Both the position numbers and the translations under genes were made by a program. Below are positions 9,041 to 17,983 of a stretch of 64,000 nucleotides of DNA, piece after piece. This DNA comes from an uncultured Massilia sp. (GTDB lineage Bacteria; Pseudomonadota; Gammaproteobacteria; Burkholderiales; Burkholderiaceae): NCBI GenBank assembly GCA_946481275.1, contig CAMLMV010000001.1, positions 248,001-312,000 of the forward strand. Direction: 5' to 3'. The notes below the pieces were generated by a model that searched no databases, had not been told where the DNA came from, and was given only the letters and a program-made list of their open reading frames with translations. Each line of letters starts with the position of its first letter. Position 1 is the first letter of the stretch.

Positions 9041-10701
9041 CACCAGCTCCTGAATTTCGCGGGCGGTTCGTACAGGCCGCCGGACCAGTCGACCAGCTCC
9101 GCGATGCTCTTCGCCGCCAGCAGCGAGCGGGTCGCGTCGGCGCGGCGCACGCCCATGTCTTCCGGCAGCGCGATCAGGCCCTCGGCACGCATGCGCGCCG
9201 TCTGCTTCGGATCGTGCGTGAGGCCGATGGGCGTGACACCCGCCACCGCCGCCAGCATGGCCTTGCGCTCTTCGAGTGAGCGGGCCTTGTACAGGTAGGC
9301 GATCCCTTCCTCCGTCAGCACGTGCGTGACGTCGTCGCCGTAGATCATCACGGGCGCCAGCGGCATGCCGGACGTCTTGCCCACCTCGACGGCATCCAGC
9401 GATTCCACGATCGTGGGCTGGCTGCCGTCCTGGAAGGTCTCGACCATCTGCACGACGAGCTTCTTGCCGCGTGCGAGCGGATCGTCCGTCTCCACGAGGT
9501 CGAGCCACGCCGGCGTCGGATGGCGGCGGCCATGCGGGTCGTGGCCCATGTTGGGCGCGCCGCCGAAGCCGGTCAGGCGGCCGTGCGTCACGGTGGACGA
9601 ATTGCCCAGGCCATCCATCTGCAGGGTCGAGCCGATGAACAGGTCGACCGCGTACTGGCCCGCCAGCTGGCAGAACGCGCGGTTGGAGCGCATGGAGCCG
9701 TCGCGGCCGATGAAGAACACGTCCGGACGCGCCGCCGTGTACTTTTCCATGCCCAGCTCCGCGCCGAAGCAGTGCACGCTGTCGACCCAGCCCGACTCGA
9801 TGGCTGGGATCAGGGTCGGGTGCGGATTCAACGTCCAGTTGCGGCAAATCTTGCCTTTCAGGCCGAGCTGCGCGCCGTAGGTCGGCAGCAGCAGTTCGAT
9901 GGCGGCCGTGTTGAAGCCGATGCCATGGTTCAGCGACTGCACGTTGTGGCGTTCGTAGACGCCGCGGATCGCCATCATCCCCATCAGGATGTGCACGGGC
10001 TTGATGAGGCGCGGGTCGCGCGTGAACAGCGGTTCGATGTAGAACGGCTTGTCCGACTTCACCACGTAGTCGATCCACGCGCCGGGAATGTCGACGCGGG
10101 GCAGGTCCTTCGGGTCGTCGACGATCTCGTTCACCTGCGCGATCACGATCCCGTCGCGGAAGGCGGCCGCCTCGACGAGCGCCGGCGTGTCTTCCGTACT
10201 CGGCCCCGTGTACAGGTTGCCCTGGCGGTCCGCCATATAGCCGGCCACCATCACGACGTTCGGGGACAGGTCCACGTACAGCCGGGCATACAGCTCGATA
10301 TAGGTGTGCAGGGCGCCGACCGTCAGCGTGCCCTCCTGCAGGAATTGCGAGATGCGCAGGCTTTGCGCGCCGGCGTAGGCGAAATCGAGTTTGCTGGCGA
10401 TGCCGCGTTCGAACAGGTCCAGGTGTTCCGGCAGGCTCACGCTGGGCATGATCATGTGCAGCTTGTTGACCCGGTCCGGGTCGACCTGCACGAGGGCGCG
10501 GGCGAGGAAGTCCGCCTGCTTCTGGTTGTTCCCCTCGAGGACGACGCGGTCGCCGCCGGCCAGCAGCAGTTCGAGGGCGTCGACGATGCGGGCGCTGTCC
10601 AGCACGGGACCGTCGGCCAGGTGGCTGGCCGCCGCCATCCGCCGCGCCTTCTCGCGGCGCCGGGTGTCCCACTGGCGCGTCGTGGCCGTATTGCTTTCCA
10701 T
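9040..10701 (-). CDS. mdcA: Malonate decarboxylase alpha subunit (acetyl-S-ACP:malonate ACP transferase)
   Basis: 553 residues, full family length. It swaps malonate for acetate on the MdcC thioester, generating malonyl-S-ACP. The N-terminal WDTRRREKARR segment, HMIMPSVSLPEHLDLF, QSLNHGIGFNTAAIELLLPTYG-like core and GRLTGFGGAPNMGHDPHGRRH are characteristic; the last matches the CoA-transferase-type Gly-rich loop. It is the first gene of the operon, with AAAGGAGACAAC just before the ATG. Confidence 0.95.
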   Translation of the reverse strand: MESNTATTRQWDTRRREKARRMAAASHLADGPVLDSARIVDALELLLAGGDRVVLEGNNQKQADFLARALVQVDPDRVNKLHMIMPSVSLPEHLDLFERGIASKLDFAYAGAQSLRISQFLQEGTLTVGALHTYIELYARLYVDLSPNVVMVAGYMADRQGNLYTGPSTEDTPALVEAAAFRDGIVIAQVNEIVDDPKDLPRVDIPGAWIDYVVKSDKPFYIEPLFTRDPRLIKPVHILMGMMAIRGVYERHNVQSLNHGIGFNTAAIELLLPTYGAQLGLKGKICRNWTLNPHPTLIPAIESGWVDSVHCFGAELGMEKYTAARPDVFFIGRDGSMRSNRAFCQLAGQYAVDLFIGSTLQMDGLGNSSTVTHGRLTGFGGAPNMGHDPHGRRHPTPAWLDLVETDDPLARGKKLVVQMVETFQDGSQPTIVESLDAVEVGKTSGMPLAPVMIYGDDVTHVLTEEGIAYLYKARSLEERKAMLAAVAGVTPIGLTHDPKQTARMRAEGLIALPEDMGVRRADATRSLLAAKSIAELVDWSGGLYEPPAKFRSW

Positions 10702-10827
10702 GTTGTCTCCTTTGTATGGAAGGTAGGGCCAGCATAGAAAGGAGACGGCCGGGCTTCAATCAACGCGGCGGTGGAATGTTTACTCTCAGGTTAATGATTG
10801 GAGTATGCTTTCCCGAGGAGCGGCGCG
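10702..10827. promoter_or_regulatory. Divergent mdcA / mdcR control region
   Basis: This 126-base spacer separates the mdc operon from its LysR-type regulator. It holds an inverted pair CAATCA (10757-10762) and TGATTG (10795-10800), 32 bases apart. Between them is a TTTACTCTCAGGTTA stretch of the T-N11-A form that LysR-type proteins often bind. MdcR proteins are known to control divergent mdc promoters. The exact operator is inferred, not shown. Confidence 0.45.
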
Positions 10828-11757
10828 ATGATCGATGAAGAGATTACTTTAAAGAAATTGGAAGTCTTCCTGGCCTTCATGCGCCTGCACAGCCTGGCGC
10901 GCGTGTCGGAGGAACTGGGCCAGAGCACGGTCAGCATCCACCGCGCGCTGCATTCGCTGGAGGAAGGATTGCGCTGCCCGCTGTTCCGGCGCGAGGGCAG
11001 GAGCCTCGCGCCGCTGCCGGCCGCCTATGCGTTCGCCAAGCATGCGCAGCGCGCCGTCAGCGAAACGGAAGAGGGCGTGCGCAAGGTGCGCGAACTGGCC
11101 GGCTTCGCGGGCGGCAGGCTGAAGATCGGCTCGCTGTATTCGCTCACGCTGCGCTGCATCCCGCAACTGCTCATGGGCCTCAAGCTGCGCCGGCCGGAAC
11201 TGCAGATCGACCTCACGCTGGGCTCGAACCAGGAATTGCTGCGCGGGCTGGACGAGGGGCGGCTCGACGCGATCGTGATCGGCCTGCAGGCGCCGCTCGA
11301 CGATGCGCAGCTGCTGGCCGTCCCGCTGTTCGAGGACGAGGTGCACCTGGCGGCGCCGCTGGGCTCACCGTACGCGGCCCGTGGGCACGTCGACCTGCGC
11401 GACCTGGAGGGTGAAAAATTCATCACGCTGGGCGGCGGCTTCGTCACGTCGGACAGCTTCGACCATGCGTTCCGCCAGGCCGGCTACACGCCGGAGACGA
11501 TCATGCGCGTATCCGACATCTTCTCGCTGATCAACCTCGTCAGCGGCGGCATGGGCTACAGCCTGCTGCCGGGCCGCGTGGCCGAATTCAGCACGCGCAT
11601 CCAGCTGATTCCGCTCGATGCGCAGTATGCGTCGCACCAGACGATCAGCCTGCTGATCTCGAAGAGCCGCGAGCGCGATCCGAACCTGCTGGCGCTGGCG
11701 GCCGAGTGCCGGATGTATGGTAAAGGCCAGCGGCTCGGCGTGCCGGCGCACGGCTGA
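10828..11757 (+). CDS. mdcR: LysR-type regulator of malonate genes
   Basis: 309 residues. The N-terminus (MIDEEITLKKLEVFLAFM) and the helix-turn-helix at about 17-60 (SLARVSEELGQSTVSIHRAL) closely fit the MdcR subgroup. The C-terminal periplasmic-binding-like domain (about 90-300) would sense malonate or malonyl-CoA. It is divergent from mdcA, the classic arrangement for a LysR regulator that activates its neighbour and represses itself. The chosen ATG follows GAGGAG by 7 bases; an ATG 30 bases upstream has no such site. Confidence 0.92.
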   Translation: MIDEEITLKKLEVFLAFMRLHSLARVSEELGQSTVSIHRALHSLEEGLRCPLFRREGRSLAPLPAAYAFAKHAQRAVSETEEGVRKVRELAGFAGGRLKIGSLYSLTLRCIPQLLMGLKLRRPELQIDLTLGSNQELLRGLDEGRLDAIVIGLQAPLDDAQLLAVPLFEDEVHLAAPLGSPYAARGHVDLRDLEGEKFITLGGGFVTSDSFDHAFRQAGYTPETIMRVSDIFSLINLVSGGMGYSLLPGRVAEFSTRIQLIPLDAQYASHQTISLLISKSRERDPNLLALAAECRMYGKGQRLGVPAHG

Positions 11758-11758
11758 T

Positions 11759-12220
11759 TCAGTGGGTATCCGGCGCCTTGCCGGTCGGCGCGCGCTGCGG
11801 CGGATAGGGCCGCGAGATGTCTTCGAGCATGGCGTCCATCGGCGCCGGCTGGCGCGTGGCGAGGTCGGCCAGCGCCACCATGCCGATCATGCGCATGCTC
11901 GCGCGCTCGATGACGACGATGCGGCGCAACTGGCGGTCGGCCATCAGTTGCTGCACTTCGCCGATGGTCTGGTCCTGGAAGCACCAGGCGATGTCGCCGG
12001 TCATCACGTCCCCGACCTTGCACGCGTCCGGCGCGAGGCCGTTTGCCGTGACGCGGATCGTGATGTCGCGGTCGGTGATCATGCCGACGAGTCTCTGGCC
12101 GTCGCAGACGGGCAGGGCACCGACGTTCATGTCGCGCATCAGCTGGGCGGCCCGCTGCAGGCCGTCCGTCGGCGCGACGGTCACGACGTCGTGCGTCATG
12201 ACCTGGCCTACCGTTTTCAT
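11759..12220 (-). CDS. CBS-domain pair protein
   Basis: 153 residues with two CBS domains in tandem (about 7-60 and 72-125): GQVMTHDVVTVAP then VGMITDRDITIRV, and VGDVMTGDIAWCF then MIGMVALADLA. Such stand-alone pairs bind adenosine nucleotides and often act as energy or stress sensors. ATG preceded by GAGGAGACC. A coding-like stretch ends 17 bases upstream on the same strand, so the two may share a transcript. The target is unknown. Confidence 0.88.
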   Translation of the reverse strand: MKTVGQVMTHDVVTVAPTDGLQRAAQLMRDMNVGALPVCDGQRLVGMITDRDITIRVTANGLAPDACKVGDVMTGDIAWCFQDQTIGEVQQLMADRQLRRIVVIERASMRMIGMVALADLATRQPAPMDAMLEDISRPYPPQRAPTGKAPDTH

Positions 12221-12237
12221 GATGGTCTCCTCGATCT

Positions 12238-12413
12238 TCAGCCGAATACACTTTGAACGTTGCGCTGCACCGAAGTTCCGGGCGGCAGGCAGCGCAGGCC
12301 TTCCAGCGTGCGCTCGACGGCCACGTCCAGGGGCGCGTGCGGCTCCGCGCCCGGCACCGCGACGAGGCGGGCATTGGCCAGCCGGACAGGCTGGAAGCGT
12401 ATTTCGGCGGGGC
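12238..12413 (-). other. Coding-like stretch without clear start (possible gene remnant)
   Basis: On the minus strand this segment reads as an open frame ending in VQSVFG and a stop, with strongly GC-biased third positions like real genes here. Upstream the same frame runs into the sensor-kinase gene, where it is only a shadow. No ATG with a ribosome site lies inside the frame. I do not recognise the peptide. It may be the 3' remainder of a lost gene or a short gene with a GTG start. Confidence 0.3.
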
Positions 12414-15374
12414 TCAGTCCGCGCCGTAGGCGTGCGCGCCGGGCACCGTCAGGGTGACCGTCGTGCCCTGGCGCGGACCGCTGGCGATGTCGAGACGGGC
12501 GCCGATGCGTTCCGCCCGTTCGCGCATGCCGACGAGGCCCCAGTGCCCGCTGCGCGTGCCGTCGCGCCGCACCGGTTCCGGCAGGCCGCGGCCGTCGTCG
12601 GCCACGCACAACGAGAGCGTGCGGCGCGCGTAGACCAGCGTGACGCGGATGCGGGCGGCGTGCGCATGGGCGAAGGCGTTGCGCAGCGCCTCGCGCGCGA
12701 TCTCGGCGATCTCGTCGGCGACGGGTGCGAGCAGGGGGCGGCGCTCGCCGTCCACGTGCACGTCGACGGCGAGTTCGCCATGCGCCTGCCGGAGGCGTGC
12801 GATGGCGTCGGCCAGCACGTCTTCCAGCACGTGGGCGTCGCCCGCGCGCAGTTCCTGTAACTGGTCGCGGCCTTCGCCGATGGCCAGGCTCGCGTCGTCG
12901 AGAACGTCCTCCAGCTGGCGGCGTGCGCTGGCGTGGGGCGGCAGCGTGGCGGCGACGGCGTCCACGCGCAGCACCAGGCCCTGCACGGTCTGCAGGAAGG
13001 TGTCGTGCAACGTGCGCGCGATGCGTTCGCGTTCGGCCGTCCTCACCTGCAGCCGTTCCGTGACGCGGCGCGTCACGTAGCGCACGCGGTAGCGGTACAG
13101 CAGCACGCCGGCCAGCGCGACGGCGGCGGCGCAGACGAGGCGGAACCACAGCGTCTGCACGAGCGTCGGCGCCACGCGCAGCGGCAGCGTGGCGACGGCG
13201 TCGCCCGGCACGCCGTCCTCGTTCACGGCGCGTACGCGGAACACGTAGTCGCCGGGGCCGATGTTCGTGAACGACGTGGCGCGGCGGGTGCCCGCGTCGA
13301 GCCAGGTGTTGTCGACGCCGTCCAGCCGGTATTCGAAGCGCACACGTTCCGGCATGCGCAGCGCCGGCGCCGTGTACCGGATGCGGAAGTGGCCGGCCCC
13401 GGCCGGCAGTTCGATCGTGCCGCGCGCCGGCCAGGTGCGGCCGTCCGCCGTGACGTCGAGGATCGCGGCCCGCAGCGGCACGCGGTTGCGGCGCAGCTGG
13501 GCGAGGTCGAGGCGCACGACGCCGCCCGTCGCGGTCAGCCACAGGTTGCGGCCGTCGGCGCTGACGATGCCGCGCGACCGGTTTTCGAAGGCGGCGCGGC
13601 CGGGATAACCGTCCAGCGTGTTGAACAGCTCGTAGCGCAGCACCTTGCCGGGGTCCGCCAGCGCCTGCCGCCAGTCCGCGGCGCGCACGTGGACGAGGCC
13701 CGCGGCGCCGTTCAGCCAGACGTCGCCGTCGTCCGTCACGTACATGCCGGACAGGTTGCGCAGCGCGTCCGGCTCGCGGGAGTGCAGGAGACGCAGGCCA
13801 TCCTGCCGCAGCACTGCGGTGCCGCCGGTACCGCTGACGACCAGCTCCTTGCCCGCGAACAGTGCACTGGCCGTGCCGACGGGGCCGAGATCGCGGACCG
13901 TCAGCTTGCCGTTGTCATGGAGTGCGAGGTTGCCGTCGCCCGTCGCCATCCAGAATCCGCCCGGCCCCGCGGGCGCCGACTGGTAGATCTTGGGCGGCAG
14001 GTCGAAGGCCGAACGGGGCCGCCACTTTCCGTCGCGCCAGCCGATCAGCCCCGTGTCGTTCGACGCCGTCCACAGGATCTTGCCGTCGTCGAGCAGTCCG
14101 AACAGATCGTAGTCGCGGGGCTTGCCGTCCGGACCCGGCGGCAGCGGGATGTCTTCCACGGCGGTACCGCGGCGGCGCTGGATGCGCCGCGTGCCGCCGA
14201 CGAGCAGCGCGCCGTCGGGACCATTGGCGACGACGGTGGTCCACGGACCGCGTTCGGCCACCGGCGGCGCATCCGGCACGAGACGCCACAGCGCGCCGGT
14301 GCCCCGGTCGGCGGCCCACGTGCGGCCGTCGGTGTCGGTGGCGAGGCTGTAGCGCATGCCCCCGCCGGGCAGCCCGCTCTTGAGGAAGCGGTTGCGCCGG
14401 AAGCGGTCGAGACCGCTCTCGGTCGCGATCCAGATGTCGCCTTCGCGGTCTTCCAGGATCGTCCCGGCATCCACGCCGGAGGCTTGCGCCGGGCCGGCGA
14501 TCCGCTCGGCGATGGCGGACGCGGCCGGCCAGTGCGCTTCCTTGCGCGCGCCGGCGTTCGGCACGCGGCACATCGTCTGCGGGCAGGCGAGCAGCCACAG
14601 CGTGCCATCCGCGCCGAAGTGCCCGCCCGTGCGGCCTTCCGATGGTGCATACGCGTCCGGCCGACCGGCACCGGACGCCGCGACCAGGCGCAGCGTGTCG
14701 TCGGACTGGCGCATCCACAGGCGGCCATCCGGCGCCAGCAGCGGCATCCCCGGCGTGTCCACGATCCGGACGAAACGGCCGGCGGCGCGGTCCAGGCGCC
14801 AGCCGCCGCTGTCGTTGAACGCCCACAGCCGCCCGGCGCCGTCGACGACGAGGCTCCCGCGCCGCAACGCGTCCCAGTCCGGCCCGTCCGCGACGATGCG
14901 CCACGTGCCGCCGACGAGGTGCAGCACGGGGCCGTTGATGGTCCACAGGGTGCCGTCCGTGTCGACCACCAGGTCGGACGCCCCGCCGAACGCGGGCGGC
15001 TGCGGCGGCGGGTCCTCGAACCTGCCGTTGCGGCGCAGCACCGAGACGCCCTCCGAGAGGTGCGCCATGTACAGGTCGCCGTTCGGCGCCGCATACAGTT
15101 GCGATAAGCGGTCGCGGCTGCGCCCGGGCGGCGACGGCAGCGGCATGCGCTCGAAGGCGAGGCCGTCGAAGCGGTACAGGCCGTCGGCGGTGCCGAGCCA
15201 CAGCCAGCCGTCGCGGGTCTGCGCCATCGCGGCGATCCCGGGGGGCACGCCGTCGGCCGCCGTCCATTGCGTGTGGTGGTAGTCGGCAAAGCCTTCCGGC
15301 GCCGCGGGTGCGGGTCGGGCGGCCAGCACCAGGACGGCCGCGAGCGCGCGGACGAAACGATGGCGGCGGCGCAT
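12414..15374 (-). CDS. Sensor histidine kinase with periplasmic two-component propeller
   Basis: 986 residues. Order: signal peptide (about 1-24), a long repeat region of regulator-propeller blades (W-L-W-x-G-T-A-D-G-L-Y-R-F-D-G type, about 30-620), a Y_Y_Y domain (about 650-735, with FEYRLDGVDNTW), one membrane helix (about 745-765) and a HisKA_3 dimerisation segment with phosphoacceptor His in RTLHDTFLQ. A HATPase domain ending in GHWGLVGMRERAERIGA follows. This layout is that of one-component-like sensors of periplasmic ligands, often sugars. The partner regulator lies 11 bases upstream in the same operon. Confidence 0.92.
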   Translation of the reverse strand: MRRRHRFVRALAAVLVLAARPAPAAPEGFADYHHTQWTAADGVPPGIAAMAQTRDGWLWLGTADGLYRFDGLAFERMPLPSPPGRSRDRLSQLYAAPNGDLYMAHLSEGVSVLRRNGRFEDPPPQPPAFGGASDLVVDTDGTLWTINGPVLHLVGGTWRIVADGPDWDALRRGSLVVDGAGRLWAFNDSGGWRLDRAAGRFVRIVDTPGMPLLAPDGRLWMRQSDDTLRLVAASGAGRPDAYAPSEGRTGGHFGADGTLWLLACPQTMCRVPNAGARKEAHWPAASAIAERIAGPAQASGVDAGTILEDREGDIWIATESGLDRFRRNRFLKSGLPGGGMRYSLATDTDGRTWAADRGTGALWRLVPDAPPVAERGPWTTVVANGPDGALLVGGTRRIQRRRGTAVEDIPLPPGPDGKPRDYDLFGLLDDGKILWTASNDTGLIGWRDGKWRPRSAFDLPPKIYQSAPAGPGGFWMATGDGNLALHDNGKLTVRDLGPVGTASALFAGKELVVSGTGGTAVLRQDGLRLLHSREPDALRNLSGMYVTDDGDVWLNGAAGLVHVRAADWRQALADPGKVLRYELFNTLDGYPGRAAFENRSRGIVSADGRNLWLTATGGVVRLDLAQLRRNRVPLRAAILDVTADGRTWPARGTIELPAGAGHFRIRYTAPALRMPERVRFEYRLDGVDNTWLDAGTRRATSFTNIGPGDYVFRVRAVNEDGVPGDAVATLPLRVAPTLVQTLWFRLVCAAAVALAGVLLYRYRVRYVTRRVTERLQVRTAERERIARTLHDTFLQTVQGLVLRVDAVAATLPPHASARRQLEDVLDDASLAIGEGRDQLQELRAGDAHVLEDVLADAIARLRQAHGELAVDVHVDGERRPLLAPVADEIAEIAREALRNAFAHAHAARIRVTLVYARRTLSLCVADDGRGLPEPVRRDGTRSGHWGLVGMRERAERIGARLDIASGPRQGTTVTLTVPGAHAYGAD

Positions 15375-15385
15375 CGCGGTGCAGG

Positions 15386-16021
15386 TCAGAGGTCGATGAA
15401 GCCGCGCTGCACGGCCAGGGTGACGGCGTGGGCGCGGTCGTTCGCGCCCAGCTTCACGAGGATCGTGCTCATGTGCGTCTTGACCGTCGTCTCGCCGATG
15501 TGCAGCTGTTCTCCGATGGCGCGGTTCGAATGGCCGACCGCGGCCAGGCGCAGCACGTCCAGCTCGCGCGGCGACAGCGCGTCGCCGGCGTAGTGGATCG
15601 CCACCTCGCGCCGCAGCGCCTGCGGCAGGATGTGCGAGCCGTTGTGCACCTCGCGCACGGTGGCCGCCAGGTCGCGGCCCGGGACGTTCTTCAGCAGGTA
15701 GGCGGAGGCGCCGGCCTTGAGCGCCGCCGCGATGCGGGCGTCGCCGTCGTAGGTCGTGAGCACGACGAGGCGGGCGTCCGGATGCAGGCTGCGGATGGCG
15801 CGGATGGCCTCCAGGCCATCCTTGCCGGGCATCTGCAGGTCGACGAGGGCCACGTCGGGGCGCCAGTTCGTGAAAAAGCGGATCGCCTCGTCGCCGTCGC
15901 AGGCCTGCGCGACGACCTCGATGTTGCCGTGCGCGGTCAGCGAAGCGGCTATGCCTTCGCGCATCATCGGGTGGTCGTCCGCGATCAGGACGCGGATCGG
16001 CGTGGCGCTGGGAGGGTTCAT
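15386..16021 (-). CDS. NarL/LuxR-family response regulator
   Basis: 211 residues: receiver domain (about 8-125; Asp-Asp in IADDHPMM, phosphoacceptor Asp in VALVDLQMPGKDG, Lys in YLLKNV) and a LuxR-type helix-turn-helix (about 150-208; SPRELDVLRLAAVGHSNRAIGEQL). It is probably phosphorylated by the propeller kinase encoded directly downstream. The start MNPPSATPI was chosen because the receiver begins just after it; an ATG 14 codons further upstream is possible. Confidence 0.92.
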   Translation of the reverse strand: MNPPSATPIRVLIADDHPMMREGIAASLTAHGNIEVVAQACDGDEAIRFFTNWRPDVALVDLQMPGKDGLEAIRAIRSLHPDARLVVLTTYDGDARIAAALKAGASAYLLKNVPGRDLAATVREVHNGSHILPQALRREVAIHYAGDALSPRELDVLRLAAVGHSNRAIGEQLHIGETTVKTHMSTILVKLGANDRAHAVTLAVQRGFIDL

Positions 16022-16143
16022 GCGGTGCGATCTTCGGAGGCGGTACAGGGCAAGATTGTACAAGATTCCCCCTTATCGAGTCATCGCCGCCCCGCCAAAT
16101 GGGTGGGGCAAGCGTTGGAAGACCACGCTACGCTTGCAGCACC

Positions 16144-16183
16144 GGGGTCAGAGCGCGAATTTGCTTTTTTGCGCTCTGACCCC
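16144..16183. repeat. Perfect 13-bp inverted repeat (REP-like palindrome)
   Basis: GGGGTCAGAGCGC (16144-16156) and its exact reverse complement (16171-16183) flank a 14-base loop rich in T. The GGGGTCAGAG/CTCTGACCCC ends resemble extragenic palindromes that recur in many betaproteobacterial genomes. It sits between a leftward and a rightward promoter. With T-rich sequence on both sides it could also stop transcription. Copy number elsewhere cannot be judged from this window; I saw no second copy here. Confidence 0.6.
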
Positions 16184-16225
16184 GAATTTTGCCAGCCCAG
16201 CCACATCAGAAGCCGGAGTCATATC

Positions 16226-16522
16226 GTGCATACCCCAGAACCCATCGACGTCATCCGCATCCGCCTGTCCGCCGACGCCGGCGCGACCGCCGTCGTCGGC
16301 GAATTCCGGATGGCCGACCGCAGCCTCGCCGCGTGGGCGGAGAAAGCCCGGCGCGACAGCCGCGTCGACTACGAGGTCACGTTCTTCGACGGCCCGCGCC
16401 TGTCCGGCGGCTACCCGCTGCTGCGCAAGGGCGGCAAGCCGCACGCATCGCTCAGCCGTGTGATCCGCCGGCTGTTCAAGGAGATGGCCGGCGGCGCGGC
16501 GCCCTACCTGGTCGAGGCTTGA
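16226..16522 (+). CDS. Small hypothetical protein, 98 residues
   Basis: Starts at GTG (HTPEPIDVI...) with GGAG 8 bases upstream; no ATG fits. The protein is mixed alpha/beta in character, with a basic C-terminal half (SLSRVIRRLFKEM). It has no membrane segment or signal peptide, and I do not recognise a family. Third-position GC is as in neighbouring genes, which supports it being real. It stands alone, ending 3 bases before the converging response-regulator gene. Confidence 0.6.
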   Translation: MHTPEPIDVIRIRLSADAGATAVVGEFRMADRSLAAWAEKARRDSRVDYEVTFFDGPRLSGGYPLLRKGGKPHASLSRVIRRLFKEMAGGAAPYLVEA

Positions 16523-16525
16523 CCG

Positions 16526-17158
16526 TCAGTACGCGTGGATCAGCCCCCGCCGCGCCGCCACGCAGGCCGCTTCGGTGCGGCACGAGACGTTCAGCTTCGA
16601 CAGGATGTTGTTGACGTGGTACTTGACCGTGCCGACGCCGATGTTCTCGGTGCGCGCGATCATCTTGTTGCTCATGCCGGCCGACAGGTGCGCGAGGATC
16701 TCGAGTTCGCGGCGCGACAGGCGGTTGGCATCCACGCGGCCGGCCAGCTTCTCGGCCAGGCCGGGCGCGAGGTAGCGGCGGTTGGCGGCCACCTGGCGCA
16801 CGCATTGCAGCACCTCGTCGAGGCCCGACTGCTTGAGCAGGTAGGCGCTGGCACCGGCCAGCAGGCCCCGGTGCACGTCCTCGTCGCCGTCGTAGGTCGT
16901 GAGGATGACGATGCGGGCGTCCGGCACGAGCGCGCGGATCTTGCGGATCGCCTCGACCCCGCCGCCGCCCGGCATGTTCAGGTCGACGAGCATGACGTCC
17001 GGGCGCAGGCGCAGATACTGTTCGACGGCGGCGACGGCGTCGCCCGCTTCGCCGGCCAGTCGCAGCGCCGGCTCGGCGCCGATCAGCGCGGCGAGGCCGG
17101 CCCGGATCAGCGGGTGGTCGTCCGCGACCAGCACGGTGATGGGGCGCGGGTCATCCAT
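16526..17158 (-). CDS. NarL/LuxR-family response regulator
   Basis: 210 residues: receiver (about 6-120; VADDHPLIRAG, phosphoacceptor Asp in VMLVDLNMPGGGG, Lys in YLLKQ) and LuxR helix-turn-helix (about 145-200; SRRELEILAHLSAGMSNKMIA). The start overlaps the end of the kinase gene by 8 bases, so the pair is an operon and surely cognate. A longer frame upstream is only kinase sequence in another frame. Confidence 0.93.
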   Translation of the reverse strand: MDDPRPITVLVADDHPLIRAGLAALIGAEPALRLAGEAGDAVAAVEQYLRLRPDVMLVDLNMPGGGGVEAIRKIRALVPDARIVILTTYDGDEDVHRGLLAGASAYLLKQSGLDEVLQCVRQVAANRRYLAPGLAEKLAGRVDANRLSRRELEILAHLSAGMSNKMIARTENIGVGTVKYHVNNILSKLNVSCRTEAACVAARRGLIHAY

Positions 17159-17927
17159 GGACGGCCTCCCCGGATACGGCGGACGGCTGCGCGTGCACGG
17201 TGCGCGGCAATGCGAAGCCGGCCGTGGCGCCGTGGTCAGGATTGGCGTCCAGCCACAGGCGGCCGCCATGCGCGTCGGCGATGGCGCGGCAGATCGCGAG
17301 GCCCAGGCCGAGGCCGTGCGGCTTGGTCGTCATCAATGGCTCGAAAGCGTCCGCGGCGGTCGCCGCGTCCATGCCGGTGCCGTTGTCGCGCACGGTGACG
17401 ACGATCTCGCCGCCGGCGCCCACGCGGGCGCGGATGGTCAGCAAGCGTGACCGGCCGCGTACGGGCGCCAGGGCATCCACGGCGTTGCCGACGAGGTTGC
17501 GCAGGAGCTGGCGCAGCTGCACGGGGCTGGCCTGCACCGTGCGCGCGGCCGGCGCCAGCGTGACGCGGCAGGCGATGGCGTGGCGGCGCAGGTCGGCCGC
17601 GTACTCGGCCAGCACGTCGTCGATGACGGCGTCGAGGCGGCACGCGGTGCGGTCGGGCCGGGCCTGGCCCGCGAGGGCGCGCACGCTGTTGACGATGGCG
17701 CTGGCGCGCTGCGACGCTTCCAGCACGGCGCACAGGGCGGCATGCGCCTGGGCCGGCGCCTGGGCGCGTTCGACGCAGCGCAGCGCCGCGTGGGCGTGCA
17801 GCGCGATGGCGGCCAGCGGCTGGTCGACTTCGTGGGCGATCGACGCGGCCAGCTGGCCGATCGTTGCCAGGCGCGCCTGCCGTTCGGGTTCCAGGCTCGC
17901 GGCCAGTGGGGGCGGGTAGGTGGTCAT
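17151..17927 (-). CDS. Small cytosolic sensor histidine kinase
   Basis: 258 residues with no membrane helix and almost no input domain. HisKA with phosphoacceptor His in SIAHEVDQPLAAI (about 30-42), then HATPase_c with N box (NLVGNAVDAL), G1 (DNGTGMD) and G2 (GLGLGLAICRAIADAHGG). Kinases of this short form resemble the catalytic part of FixL-type proteins. The signal may come from another protein. AGGAG precedes the ATG. It is the first gene of the kinase-regulator operon. Confidence 0.9.
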   Translation of the reverse strand: MTTYPPPLAASLEPERQARLATIGQLAASIAHEVDQPLAAIALHAHAALRCVERAQAPAQAHAALCAVLEASQRASAIVNSVRALAGQARPDRTACRLDAVIDDVLAEYAADLRRHAIACRVTLAPAARTVQASPVQLRQLLRNLVGNAVDALAPVRGRSRLLTIRARVGAGGEIVVTVRDNGTGMDAATAADAFEPLMTTKPHGLGLGLAICRAIADAHGGRLWLDANPDHGATAGFALPRTVHAQPSAVSGEAVHG

Positions 17928-17949
17928 GGGCTGCTCCTCGTCCGGTGAT

Positions 17950-17983
17950 CAGGGTGGTGCGGACGGAATGCCGCGCCACCCTG
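17950..17983. promoter_or_regulatory. 13-bp inverted repeat in leader of the small kinase operon
   Basis: Arms CAGGGTGGTGCGG (17950-17962) and CCGCGCCACCCTG (17971-17983) pair fully apart from one G-U, with an 8-base loop. On the minus strand a possible promoter (TGGACC, 17 bases, GACAAT) ends directly before it, and the kinase ATG follows after about 20 bases. The repeat could be an operator at the transcription start or an RNA hairpin in the leader. It has no U-run, so it is not a standard terminator. Confidence 0.4.

Noticed and set aside
12933..15107. A 724-codon frame opposite the propeller sensor kinase
   Set aside because: The minus-strand gene has clear signal peptide, propeller, kinase motifs and a matching regulator; the opposite frame is low-complexity.
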